NCBI GenBank assembly: GCA_900317885.1
Contig: ONIM01000019.1
Coordinates: 1 to 64,000 of the forward strand
Source of the DNA: an uncultured Bacteroidales bacterium
GTDB lineage: Bacteria > Bacteroidota > Bacteroidia > Bacteroidales > Paludibacteraceae
Length of the DNA stretch: 64,000 bases
Direction of reading: 5' to 3'
How positions within the stretch are numbered: the first letter of the stretch is position 1; every line of letters begins with the position of its first letter. The notes under the pieces were generated by a model. That model made no database searches, was not told the origin of the DNA, and saw only the letters and a list, made by a program, of their open reading frames with translations. Positions 1 through 6,730 of the stretch are shown here, in pieces. A program made the translations under genes and the position numbers.

Positions 1-67
1 AGGGGAGCTTCGCGCGAAAGAAATACGGTGGTTGCCGTATTTGCGCAGAAGCAAGGTTTTCTTCCCT

Positions 68-201
68 GTTTTCTAAAAGGCGATGGATGGTGTTTACACC
101 AGATAATAGATAAACATACCGGAATTTGTCTGGGAGTTTACTCACAAGCAAATACCGGGATGATTAGATATAGGTCGTCAAGACCCAATCGCCGCGTTTT
201 C
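68..201 (+). ncRNA. Structured leader RNA, copy 1 (unknown family)
   Basis: This untranslated stretch just before a small gene folds into a four-helix junction: P1 79-84 with 188-193 (GGCGAT/ATCGCC); P2 89-93 with 96-100; P3 119-128 with 149-158, ten pairs with one A-A mismatch; P4 173-176 with 182-185. The P3 tip (129-148) reads TCTG, then a small hairpin GGAGTTTACTC, then ACAAG. The ends are GTTTTCT (68-74) and CGCGTTTTC (193-201). A second copy at 512-654 keeps the tip and ends but replaces the helix sequences with compensating pairs, which is strong evidence for a conserved RNA. I do not recognise the family. A cis-regulatory leader is the simplest reading; a processed small RNA is possible. 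Confidence 0.7.
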
Positions 202-230
202 GATTAATAAAAAAATCAATCTAAATTATT

Positions 231-431
231 ATGACTAAGAAAGAAATCCTGAAACTGGTGATCTCCGTCCTCATCGCCGCCCTCACGGCATTGGCGGCGG
301 GCTTGGGACTGAGTTCCTGCAACGTCACCCGAACCGTTACGACCCGCTCGGAGGCATGGCAACGCGGTGACACCTCTGTCGTCATCCAAACGAAGACCGT
401 CGAGAGTTACGACGGCTCACGGAAGTATTAA
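231..431 (+). CDS. Small lipoprotein-like membrane peptide, smalltalk type
   Basis: This 66-residue protein starts MTKKEILKLVISVL, has one hydrophobic segment at about residues 8-29, and reaches LSSC at 27-30, which fits a lipoprotein box. The remaining 36 residues are polar. The N-terminal half resembles the short 'smalltalk' peptides of Bacteroidales (Lys-rich start, one helix, Ser-Cys end), whose function is unknown; this one is longer. The start is the ATG about 30 bases downstream of the structured leader. No clear TAnnTTTG promoter was seen upstream, so the real promoter may lie outside the window. The role is unknown; anchoring to a membrane is inferred from the hydrophobic segment and cysteine. 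Confidence 0.6.
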   Translation: MTKKEILKLVISVLIAALTALAAGLGLSSCNVTRTVTTRSEAWQRGDTSVVIQTKTVESYDGSRKY

Positions 432-444
432 TTATTATTTGTAA

Positions 445-471
445 CCAAAAACGCGCGCTTTTGGCGCTTTT
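445..471 (+). terminator. Possible weak terminator
   Basis: GCGC at 455-458 can pair with GCGC at 464-467, followed by four T. Alternatively CCAAAA (445-450) pairs with TTTTGG (459-464). It lies 14-40 bases after the 66-aa gene. The stem is short, so this is only a candidate. Confidence 0.25.
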
Positions 472-511
472 AGAAAACGATTCGTTATCGGGTGTAAAAA
501 TGTTTTTGGCC

Positions 512-654
512 GTTTTCTTGAAGGAATCCGGATGGAGCGAGAATCGCTATAGCCGAGCGGGAGAGGACTTTTAGCTGTCTGGGAGCTTGCTCACAAGCAG
601 ATAGAAGAACTATCACGCAGGGTTGCGAGTTAGCAACCGGGATTCCGCGTTTTC
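512..654 (+). ncRNA. Structured leader RNA, copy 2 (unknown family)
   Basis: Second copy of the leader seen at 68-201, here before the 126-aa gene. Helices: P1 523-529 with 640-646 (GGAATCC/GGATTCC); P2 536-540 with 544-548 (AGCGA/TCGCT); P3 568-577 with 598-607; P4 621-626 with 633-638 (GGTTGC/GCAACC). The P3 tip at 578-597 is 18/20 identical to copy 1, and its two changes (T to C and A to G) face each other in the small hairpin, so the pair is kept. P3 arms are ten long in both copies and the tip is twenty long in both. About 77 bases separate the 3' end from the ATG. Confidence 0.72.
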
Positions 655-731
655 TAAGAGGGCAAAGCCCGAGTTTTCGGTTAAATAAAAGATCAAACCT
701 ATTGTTCAATCAACCAAAACCTTAACAAATT

Positions 732-1112
732 ATGGCAAATGTAACGTACAGTGCCGGAATCGACCACGTATCCGGCGCATTGGCAAAACCCGGTAAGAGC
801 GGTCAGCACAGCTGCGAGAAGATGCTCCTCGCTACCCACCGCGTAGCGGCAACGACCAACAACAAGTGTAACCGTCTGTACCTGCGTACCCCGCAGAAGC
901 GTACCACGCCGCTCAGCCCGAGAGAGTTGCAGATCCGAGCACGTTTCACCTCGGTAGCCGCGATGATCAAGGCACGTAAGGAGGATCTCTCGAAGATCAC
1001 CGACGACCAGATCGCCTTCGCCGCGCAGAAAGACCAGCCGGGCGGCAAAAAGACCATGCTCTCATGGTACTGGAAAATTTGTGGTGCTGAATATGATCAG
1101 CAACACGGCTAA
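732..1112 (+). CDS. Hypothetical protein, 126 aa, basic
   Basis: The protein starts MANVTYSAGIDHVSGALAKP and is rich in Lys, Arg and Thr with no signal peptide or membrane segment. The central part (TPQKRTTPLSPRELQIRARF, then an Ala/Lys-rich helix) could bind nucleic acid, but no family is recognised. It follows the second copy of the leader RNA, so this gene and the 66-aa gene upstream probably share a regulatory device. It is followed at once by a good terminator at 1141-1173. An overlapping minus-strand frame at 803-1057 is judged to be a shadow. The function is unknown. Confidence 0.6.
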   Translation: MANVTYSAGIDHVSGALAKPGKSGQHSCEKMLLATHRVAATTNNKCNRLYLRTPQKRTTPLSPRELQIRARFTSVAAMIKARKEDLSKITDDQIAFAAQKDQPGGKKTMLSWYWKICGAEYDQQHG

Positions 1113-1140
1113 TCGCCTTCTCCGTAAAGCGGACATCAGA

Positions 1141-1173
1141 GCGTTCCCCCTCACACATGGGGGAGCGCTTTTT
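1141..1173 (+). terminator. Rho-independent terminator
   Basis: GCGTTCCCCC (1141-1150) pairs with GGGGGAGCGC (1159-1168), with one G-T pair, an eight-base loop and five T at 1169-1173. It closes the 126-aa gene. Confidence 0.85.
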
Positions 1174-1175
1174 GT

Positions 1176-1218
1176 CTTTCTACTTTCGACTTTCTACTTT
1201 CGACTTTCTACTTTTGAC
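1176..1218. repeat. Interspersed microrepeat, family A (intergenic copy)
   Basis: Three units of roughly TTTCTACTTTCGAC in tandem. On the other strand the unit reads GAAAGTCGAAAGTAGAAAG. The same unit recurs at 4682-4765, 31214-31276, 62429-62460 and 62538-62585, several of them inside genes. Confidence 0.7.
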
Positions 1219-1237
1219 TAAAAATCTCCGATTTTCC

Positions 1238-1268
1238 TTGCATATATCAAAAAAAAGTAGTACCTTTG
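1238..1268 (+). promoter_or_regulatory. Bacteroidota promoter for the ATPase gene
   Basis: TTG at 1238-1240 (the -33 box, in TTGCATATATC) and TACCTTTG at 1261-1268 (the -7 box), with usual spacing. The leader after it has three copies of AAATTGC spaced by GCGC-rich units (about 1274-1326), a near-palindrome that could form a hairpin or bind a regulator. Confidence 0.75.
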
Positions 1269-1329
1269 CACCCAAATTGTGAAGCGCAAATTGCGCAGCG
1301 CAAATTGCGTGAAACGTAAATTGCTTATT

Positions 1330-2454
1330 ATGAACGACTTAACAAACCCTTTTATCGTTTTTGGCTATGCCGGTCCGAAGTATTTCTGTGACCGAGAGAA
1401 CGAAACCAATGAGTTGATATCTGCTTTGCGTAATGGCAGAAACATTACTTTGCGTAGCCCTCGTCGCGTAGGTAAGACCGGATTGATCCAACATGTGTTT
1501 GCAACCCTGGCACAGGCAAATCCGGAGATAAAGTGCTTTTATGTGGATTTATTTTCCACCCATTCATTGGACGAGATGGTAGTTGAATTAGGCAAGGCCG
1601 TAATCGGTCAGTTAGACACGCCTCTTCAAAAGATGGAAGGGTATGTGGCGCAGTTCTTTCAGAGCTGTAGGTTGTATCTCTCTCCTGATCCGTTGACGGG
1701 AGCACCTAAATTAGGCTTAGACCTTATAACGGCAAACCCAGCGGTCACGTTGGAGGAGATTTTTACGTATATTCGCAAATCGGAGTACACCTGCTATATT
1801 GCGATTGATGAGTTTCAGCAGATTGTTGAATATCCGGAAAAGAACGTAGAGGCGCTTTTGCGTACGTATGTGCAACAATGTCCGAATGTGCGGTTTATTT
1901 TTTCAGGCAGCAAACAACATCTAATGTCTGACATCTTCAATTCACCCCAACGGCCCTTCTTCCGTAGTACAGATAAACTAACTTTGGATGTCATTCCCGA
2001 GCAAACCTACTACGCTTTCGCGGAACGATGGTTACAGACGGTATGTACACACATGCCTGAAGAAATATTCCATAGTATCTATTCGCGCATTAACGGCTAT
2101 ACATGGTATATGCAGTATATCCTCAACCGCCTGTTTGAGATGCATCCCAAGCAGGTAACAGAAGAGGATGTAACGGACTGCTTGAATTATATTGTGCTCC
2201 GCGAGGAGGATGACTACCGGAAAATGTATAGCCTTCTGACGAATAATCAAGCCCAAGTATTGCGCGCTATAGCCAAAGAAAAAATAGTAGAAGCTCCCAC
2301 TGCTACAGCGTTCCTCAAGAAATATAATTTACCGGCAATGAGCAGTGTCAAGCGTGTGATTGATTACCTGAGAGAGAAGGAGTATATCTACCCGGCAAAG
2401 GATGGCTATATCATCTACGATCGGTTTATGGCCATCTGGCTTCAGAGACTATAA
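1330..2454 (+). CDS. ATPase of the archaeal-ATPase (AAA, PF01637-like) family
   Basis: The protein (374 aa from the chosen start, MNDLTNPFIVFGY) has a P-loop in RSPRRVGKTGLI about 50 residues in, a Walker B-like hydrophobic stretch ending YIAIDEFQQI, and a sensor-like FIFSGSK. A C-terminal winged-helix part (about the last 90 residues, from LLTNNQAQVLRAIAKE) fits DNA or partner binding. This is the pattern of the P-loop ATPases often found as single genes in Bacteroidales; their roles are mostly undefined. A longer frame begins at 1279, but its extra residues come from the AAATTGC repeat leader, so the ATG at 1330 is preferred. It has its own promoter and terminator, so it is a one-gene unit. 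Confidence 0.85.
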   Translation: MNDLTNPFIVFGYAGPKYFCDRENETNELISALRNGRNITLRSPRRVGKTGLIQHVFATLAQANPEIKCFYVDLFSTHSLDEMVVELGKAVIGQLDTPLQKMEGYVAQFFQSCRLYLSPDPLTGAPKLGLDLITANPAVTLEEIFTYIRKSEYTCYIAIDEFQQIVEYPEKNVEALLRTYVQQCPNVRFIFSGSKQHLMSDIFNSPQRPFFRSTDKLTLDVIPEQTYYAFAERWLQTVCTHMPEEIFHSIYSRINGYTWYMQYILNRLFEMHPKQVTEEDVTDCLNYIVLREEDDYRKMYSLLTNNQAQVLRAIAKEKIVEAPTATAFLKKYNLPAMSSVKRVIDYLREKEYIYPAKDGYIIYDRFMAIWLQRL

Positions 2455-2463
2455 TATAAAATC

Positions 2464-2498
2464 GCGACAATCCCATTTAACGGGTTGCCGCTTTTTTT
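2464..2498 (+). terminator. Rho-independent terminator after the ATPase gene
   Basis: GCGACAATCCC (2464-2474) pairs with GGGTTGCCGC (2482-2491) with one mismatch and one bulge, then seven T. Confidence 0.7.
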
Positions 2499-2499
2499 A

Positions 2500-2525
2500 T
2501 CCCATAACCCATAACCCGTAACCCA
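2500..2525. repeat. Interspersed microrepeat, family B (CATAACCC units)
   Basis: Tandem CCCATAACCCATAACCCG type units. Related units occur in frame in tamB (25250-25293) and in the flippase-like gene (61881-61919, opposite orientation). Confidence 0.6.
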
Positions 2526-2671
2526 TTTGTTGTACTTCGGACATCTGCCTTTTTGTTTTCCCTCTCTCCCTCCCCTCCCATAAACAAAAATTCCCCCGTA
2601 GCTACGTTCGCGTCCTGCCGGACATACGCAATTTAGCGCTTTTTTGCTTCCCGCGTCATACTTCCGCTGCG

Positions 2672-2797
2672 GATAATTAAAGAGCCTAAGTTTTACTTAC
2701 GTGAGTATATGCCCCGTAGAGACCGTAGTTTCCGTGCAGGGGGCACGGACGGAAGGGCGCGTTGGGGACCGCAGTGCCCTACGGCTCTTTAATTATC
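2672..2797. other. Inverted-repeat element of unknown nature
   Basis: A perfect 15-bp inverted repeat (GATAATTAAAGAGCC at 2672-2686, complement at 2783-2797) bounds a GC-rich core of 96 bp. Inside it are smaller hairpins, for example TAAGT/ACTTA at 2688-2700 and a TCCGTGC/GCACGGA stem around 2730-2750. A further perfect 7-bp hairpin follows at 2798-2814. No convincing reading frame is present. It may be a structured RNA or a small non-autonomous mobile element; no target-site duplication was identified. The rest of 2526-2671 shows no gene. Confidence 0.5.
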
Positions 2798-2836
2798 GCG
2801 AAATTTCATTTCGCCAAGCAAAAAATCGCAGAAAAA

Positions 2837-2868
2837 TTTGCGTATGTGCAATTTTTGTTGTACCTTTG
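2837..2868 (+). promoter_or_regulatory. Promoter of grpE-dnaJ
   Basis: TTTG at 2837-2840 and TACCTTTG at 2861-2868, 24 bases apart start to start. A nearly identical stretch (TGCAATTTTTGTTGTACC) precedes the cobalamin riboswitch at about 31525. Confidence 0.85.
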
Positions 2869-2877
2869 CAGCCAAGT

Positions 2878-2892
2878 CTGCCAAAATGGCAG
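2878..2892. promoter_or_regulatory. Candidate heat-shock operator, perfect palindrome
   Basis: CTGCCAAAATGGCAG is a 15-bp inverted repeat with a three-base centre, about ten bases after the -7 box and so at the very start of the transcript. Its position fits a repressor site or a short 5' hairpin controlling the chaperone genes; this role is inferred. Confidence 0.45.
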
Positions 2893-2946
2893 TTACTCTG
2901 CATCTGGCATAGGTTTTGACGGACAGAGATTGTAAAAATTTGCATT

Positions 2947-3474
2947 ATGAAAGATAAAAAAGAAAATATCGAAGAATTAGAGAAAGAAAAGGAAGAAGTT
3001 ACGCTTGAGGAGCAAGCGGAGGAACAACAGACCCAAGAACCGACCGCGGAAGAGCAGTTGGCGAAAGCGCAGGAGCGCATTGCCGAGCTCGAGGACAAGA
3101 ACCTCCGCATGATGGCGGAGTTTGATAACTTCCGCCGCCGTACCAACAAGGAGAAACTCGAACTCATGGAGACCGCCGGCGAGCGCATCTTCAAGGAGAT
3201 GCTGCCCCTCGTCGATGATTTCGAAAGGGCCGTTGCGGCTACTCAGGACGAAGGCGTGAAACTCATCTATCAGAAGTTCCTCTCTTTCCTCGACAAGAAC
3301 GACGTACACCCGATCCAGACGGAGGATGCAGACTTCAATACCGACGAGCACGAGGCCGTCACGACCTTTGCAGCCGGGGAGGAGAAGAAAGGCAAAGTGA
3401 TCGATTGTACCCAGAAGGGTTATAAACTCGGCGATAAAGTTATCCGCTTCGCCAAAGTCGTCGTCGGTGAATAA
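2947..3474 (+). CDS. grpE: GrpE, nucleotide exchange factor of DnaK
   Basis: GrpE is a homodimeric co-chaperone that releases ADP from DnaK in the cytoplasm. The 175-aa protein has the usual layout: an acidic, low-complexity N-terminus (about 1-40), a long coiled coil (about 40-90, with MMAEFDNFRRRTNKEK at the diagnostic position), the LPLVDDFERA helix, and a C-terminal beta domain ending VIDCTQKGYKLGDKVIRFAKVVVG. Length is normal for the family. It starts about 70 bases after the promoter and is followed by dnaJ after 38 bases of GAAAACT-type repeat, so the two form an operon. Identification is secure from the conserved motifs. Confidence 0.97.
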   Translation: MKDKKENIEELEKEKEEVTLEEQAEEQQTQEPTAEEQLAKAQERIAELEDKNLRMMAEFDNFRRRTNKEKLELMETAGERIFKEMLPLVDDFERAVAATQDEGVKLIYQKFLSFLDKNDVHPIQTEDADFNTDEHEAVTTFAAGEEKKGKVIDCTQKGYKLGDKVIRFAKVVVGE

Positions 3475-3512
3475 TCTGAATGCTGAAAACTGAAAACTGA
3501 AAGCTGAAAACT

Positions 3513-4670
3513 ATGGCAGAAAAACGTGATTATTATGAAGTGCTCGAGGTGCCGAAGACGGCAACCGCAGAGGAGATAAAGAAGGCATACCGCAAGAAGG
3601 CCATCCAATACCACCCGGACAAGAACCCCGGCGATAAGGAAGCCGAGGAGAAATTCAAGGAGGCAGCGGAGGCATACGAGGTGCTGTCCGACCCGCAGAA
3701 GAGACAGCGTTACGACCAGTACGGCTTTGCCGGCATGGGTGGCGCAGGCGGATTCAGCGGAGGCGGCATGTCCATGGAAGATATCTTCAGTCATTTCGGT
3801 GATATCTTCGAGGGCGCAGGTTTCGACCTCGGCGATTTCTTCGGAGGCGGCGGAGGACGCAGCCGAGGACCGCGTGTACGCAGAGGTAGCGACATGCGTG
3901 TCAAGGTCCATCTGACCCTCGAGGAGATAGCTACCGGATGCGAGAAGAAGATCAAGGTTCGCAAACTCGTACAATGTAAAGACTGCAACGGCTCCGGTTC
4001 TGCCGACGGCCGTACGGAGACCTGTCCGACCTGTAAGGGTTCCGGACGCGTCATCCGCCAGCAGCGAGGAATCTTCGGCATGATGCAGGTGCAATCGGAA
4101 TGTGACACCTGCGGCGGCGAGGGCACGATCATCAAGAACAAGTGTCCTAAATGCGGCGGTCAGGGTGTCATCCGCGACGAGGAGATCATCCCGATATCCA
4201 TTCCTGCCGGCGTAGCCGGAGGTATGCAGCTGACCATCCCCGGCAAGGGTAACGCAGCCCCGCGCGGAGGCGTACCGGGAGACCTGCTCGTGCTCATCGA
4301 GGAAGAGGAGCACAAGGATTTCGTTCGTCAGGAGAGTGACTTGATCTACAACCTCCTGCTCGATATGCCTACAGCCGTCCTCGGCGGACAGGTACAGATA
4401 CCGACCCTCACGGGCGACGTGAAGATCACCATCACCCCCGGTACCCAACCCGGTAAGGTGTTGCGCATGCGAGGCAAAGGTCTGCCGCGTATCGACCAGT
4501 ACGGACGCAACTACGGCACGGGAGACCTGCTCATCAACGTAGGCGTCTATATCCCTGAGAAGCTCAACAAAGACGAGCGCAAACTCATTGAGCAGCTGCA
4601 GAATAGCCCGAACATCGTACCCGGCGCGGCGGATAAGAAGAACTTCTTCAAAAACCTCTTTGGGATATAG
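3513..4670 (+). CDS. dnaJ: Chaperone DnaJ (type I Hsp40)
   Basis: DnaJ delivers unfolded proteins to DnaK and stimulates its ATPase. All type I parts are visible in the 385 residues: a J domain (about 1-70) with the HPD triad in YHPDKN, a Gly/Phe-rich linker (about 75-130), a zinc domain with four CxxCxGxG units ([32 protein letters not shown] at about 153-220), and the C-terminal substrate-binding domains. It lies directly behind grpE in the same orientation. dnaK is not in the window. The gap to grpE is filled by short GAAAACT/GAAAGCT repeats, similar in style to the other dispersed repeats here. Confidence 0.97.
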   Translation: MAEKRDYYEVLEVPKTATAEEIKKAYRKKAIQYHPDKNPGDKEAEEKFKEAAEAYEVLSDPQKRQRYDQYGFAGMGGAGGFSGGGMSMEDIFSHFGDIFEGAGFDLGDFFGGGGGRSRGPRVRRGSDMRVKVHLTLEEIATGCEKKIKVRKLVQCKDCNGSGSADGRTETCPTCKGSGRVIRQQRGIFGMMQVQSECDTCGGEGTIIKNKCPKCGGQGVIRDEEIIPISIPAGVAGGMQLTIPGKGNAAPRGGVPGDLLVLIEEEEHKDFVRQESDLIYNLLLDMPTAVLGGQVQIPTLTGDVKITITPGTQPGKVLRMRGKGLPRIDQYGRNYGTGDLLINVGVYIPEKLNKDERKLIEQLQNSPNIVPGAADKKNFFKNLFGI

Positions 4671-4681
4671 ACCGCTTCGCT

Positions 4682-4765
4682 CAAAGTAGAAAGACCGCTC
4701 GCTATGCTCGCTCAAAGTCGAAAGTCGAAAGTAGAAAGAAGAAAGTCGAAAGTAGAAAGAATAAG
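4682..4765. repeat. Interspersed microrepeat, family A (overlaps a gene start)
   Basis: Units of AAAGTCGAAAGTAGAAAG occur four to five times, joined to a hairpin-like piece GACCGCTCGCTATGCTCG. The ATG of the next gene lies inside it, so the first ~20 residues of that protein (SRKSKVERRKSKVER) are repeat-encoded. A closely similar composite occurs in frame in malQ and iorA. Confidence 0.7.
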
Positions 4766-5594
4766 GCTAATAGTATGTAGTCTCTCTTTCTTATTCCTTT
4801 CTTCTTCTTCTTCTTTCTGCAGGGCAGCGGATTGCTCTCCGGCGCAGTTCGGACCCAATGCTTTCCCTGTACCTGAGATGAACGACGGACTGACCTATGA
4901 CCATCTGCGCCTGGAATTGGCTGCGGATGGTTATTTCAGCTATAAAGGCGACCGCACTGCGGACCTTTTTGCACGCGTGCATGTACCCCTCTTCACGCGA
5001 TGGGCTAACCTCTCCGTATGGATGCCGGTCTATGAATGGTACCGGCAGAGCGACGGTACCGGCAGCGGTGCCGGAGATGTCTATATCTCCACTGAGGTGC
5101 AGGTGCTCCATCACGAGTGGTTCCATTCCCCGAAAGCCAAATATATCCCGCAGATGACCGTCCGGCTCGGCATGAAGACCGCCTCCGGCGGACAATACGA
5201 GCGCTTGCGGCATTACGACTGCCCGGGCTATTTCTTCGACGCCGCGATAGGGCAGTCTATTCCTCTCAAAGCCCTCACGCTGCGCTTTGCCGGCTCCGTG
5301 GGATTCCTCTGCTGGCAGACCAATACGGCGCAGCAGAACGATGCCGTGATGTACGGCCTGCAGGCGCAACTGAGACATGAGTTCTTCTCCGTTCAGGCTA
5401 CGTGGGGAGGCTACGCGGGATGGCAAAAGAACGGCGACAAACCCATGGTACTGACCTGCCGCGCTGCCGGACATATAAAGGGCTTCGAACCCTTTGTACA
5501 ATACCAATACGGCATCAAGGATTATCCCTTCCATCAGATCCGTATCGGACTCGTCTATAATCTCGATATCTTACACCGCAAAAAACAAACCTGA
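4704..5594 (+). CDS. Predicted outer-membrane beta-barrel protein with repeat-derived N-terminus
   Basis: The 296-aa protein begins with a basic stretch made of the family A repeat, then a hydrophobic run (LIVCSLSFLFLSSSSSFC, about 23-40) that can act as a signal peptide. The mature part alternates polar and aromatic residues (SVWMPVYEWYRQ, LRFAGSVGFLCWQT, IRIGLVYNLDIL) as in beta-barrels. No named family is recognised. No other ATG lies between the repeat and the hydrophobic run, so the repeat seems to supply the start codon and the positive n-region. Its stop overlaps the start of the next gene by one base (TGATG), so the two are co-translated. A surface or outer-membrane role is inferred. 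Confidence 0.7.
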   Translation: MLAQSRKSKVERRKSKVERIRLIVCSLSFLFLSSSSSFCRAADCSPAQFGPNAFPVPEMNDGLTYDHLRLELAADGYFSYKGDRTADLFARVHVPLFTRWANLSVWMPVYEWYRQSDGTGSGAGDVYISTEVQVLHHEWFHSPKAKYIPQMTVRLGMKTASGGQYERLRHYDCPGYFFDAAIGQSIPLKALTLRFAGSVGFLCWQTNTAQQNDAVMYGLQAQLRHEFFSVQATWGGYAGWQKNGDKPMVLTCRAAGHIKGFEPFVQYQYGIKDYPFHQIRIGLVYNLDILHRKKQT

Positions 5595-6730
5595 TGCTAT
5601 CACTCCTCCTTATCCTCTCTGTCGGGTTCTGGACCCGCTTCGCCAAAGAGCCGGTGGCTTATACGCCGGACTCCGCCTATACAGCGCGTTATGAAGAGCG
5701 TGCCCGTAAACCCGTACAGCTCCTCTATGATGTGGATTTTACAACCTATTTTGATAACCGGGAGTATTATCCTCCCTATCAGATACCTCAGACGATCCTT
5801 AACTTCCGCCTCTCTCCTGAGATAGGCGTACGTATCCTTGACCGGGCAGGCGGCAAGCATGAGTTGGTAGCCGGCGTCAACTATACCCAGCGCCTCGGAG
5901 GCAACTGGCGGGATGTGCAGTTCAACCCCATCGCCTACTACCGTTTCCGCTACCGCGGCTTCTCCGTAGCCATGGGTGCTATCCCTTATACCCAGCGCAT
6001 CCGGCCTATGCCGGAATGGCTGCTATATGACTCGATAGCTTATTATCACCCGAATATGCAAGGAGCTCATCTCTCCTACCAAGACCAACGGGGATTTATC
6101 GAACTTATGTGCGACTGGAGAGGCGCTCAGACGCCTGAGCGCAGAGAGATGTTCCGCCTCGTGGCGAACGGTCAGTATCAGTATCAGTGGTTTCAGACCG
6201 GCGGTCTGGCGCATCTGAACCATAAGGCTTCATTCGCCGCACCGAACCATGAGTTCGTCATGGACGATATCCACCTGCACGCTTTCGCCGGAGCGGATCT
6301 GACGAAGTACACGCCCTTTGACTCCCTCTCCATCCGCGCCGGGTATATCTTCGGATGGCAACGTGACAGGGAGGTCAACGAGAGTTTCTTTAACCACGGC
6401 CTGATTGTGGAACTATACGCCAACTGGTGGTTCCTCGGTCTCAAGAATACCTTCTACTACGGCGATAACCTCCAGCCGCTTAGAGACCGCAATGCGTTCC
6501 TATGCCTCGGCGACCCGTTCTATCAGTCACGCATCTATAACCGCACGGATATCTTTGCGTACCTCTACCGCAGTTCGTTTGTGAATCTTTATTTCTCGTG
6601 GAATATGCATTATGACGGAAACCGTCTGCAGCACCAGCAACAGATGATCGTGCGCTTTGAACTCGAGCCGCTCATGAGTGAGTTGGCAGGTCAGAAGAGG
6701 CCCTATCTCCGCGGTCTATTCGATAAATAA
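5594..6730 (+). CDS. Predicted outer-membrane barrel protein, 378 aa
   Basis: It starts with a short hydrophobic segment (MLSLLLILSVGFWT) that could be a signal peptide. The rest is dense in aromatic, alternating strands (RFRYRGFSVAMGAIPYTQR, LYANWWFLGLKNTFYYGDN, NLYFSWNMHYDGN), typical of a barrel of about 14 or more strands. No enzyme motif is visible. Coupled by a one-base overlap to the preceding barrel-like gene. Its 3' end overlaps the 3' end of the convergent O-antigen ligase gene by 59 bases (6672-6730). The function is unknown; proximity to polysaccharide genes is suggestive only, because those genes run the other way. Confidence 0.72.
   Translation: MLSLLLILSVGFWTRFAKEPVAYTPDSAYTARYEERARKPVQLLYDVDFTTYFDNREYYPPYQIPQTILNFRLSPEIGVRILDRAGGKHELVAGVNYTQRLGGNWRDVQFNPIAYYRFRYRGFSVAMGAIPYTQRIRPMPEWLLYDSIAYYHPNMQGAHLSYQDQRGFIELMCDWRGAQTPERREMFRLVANGQYQYQWFQTGGLAHLNHKASFAAPNHEFVMDDIHLHAFAGADLTKYTPFDSLSIRAGYIFGWQRDREVNESFFNHGLIVELYANWWFLGLKNTFYYGDNLQPLRDRNAFLCLGDPFYQSRIYNRTDIFAYLYRSSFVNLYFSWNMHYDGNRLQHQQQMIVRFELEPLMSELAGQKRPYLRGLFDK

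Noticed and set aside
803..1057. Minus-strand frame opposite the 126-aa gene
   Set aside because: It lies wholly inside the plus-strand gene with a leader and terminator that both fit the plus strand; no promoter or motif supports it.
2701..2919. Plus-strand frame through the inverted-repeat element and grpE promoter
   Set aside because: It starts with GTG, runs through the promoter of grpE, and its residues come from promoter sequence; similar artefact peptides occur at other promoters.
3420..4715. Long minus-strand frame opposite dnaJ
   Set aside because: It mirrors the codon pattern of dnaJ, has no family motif and no promoter.
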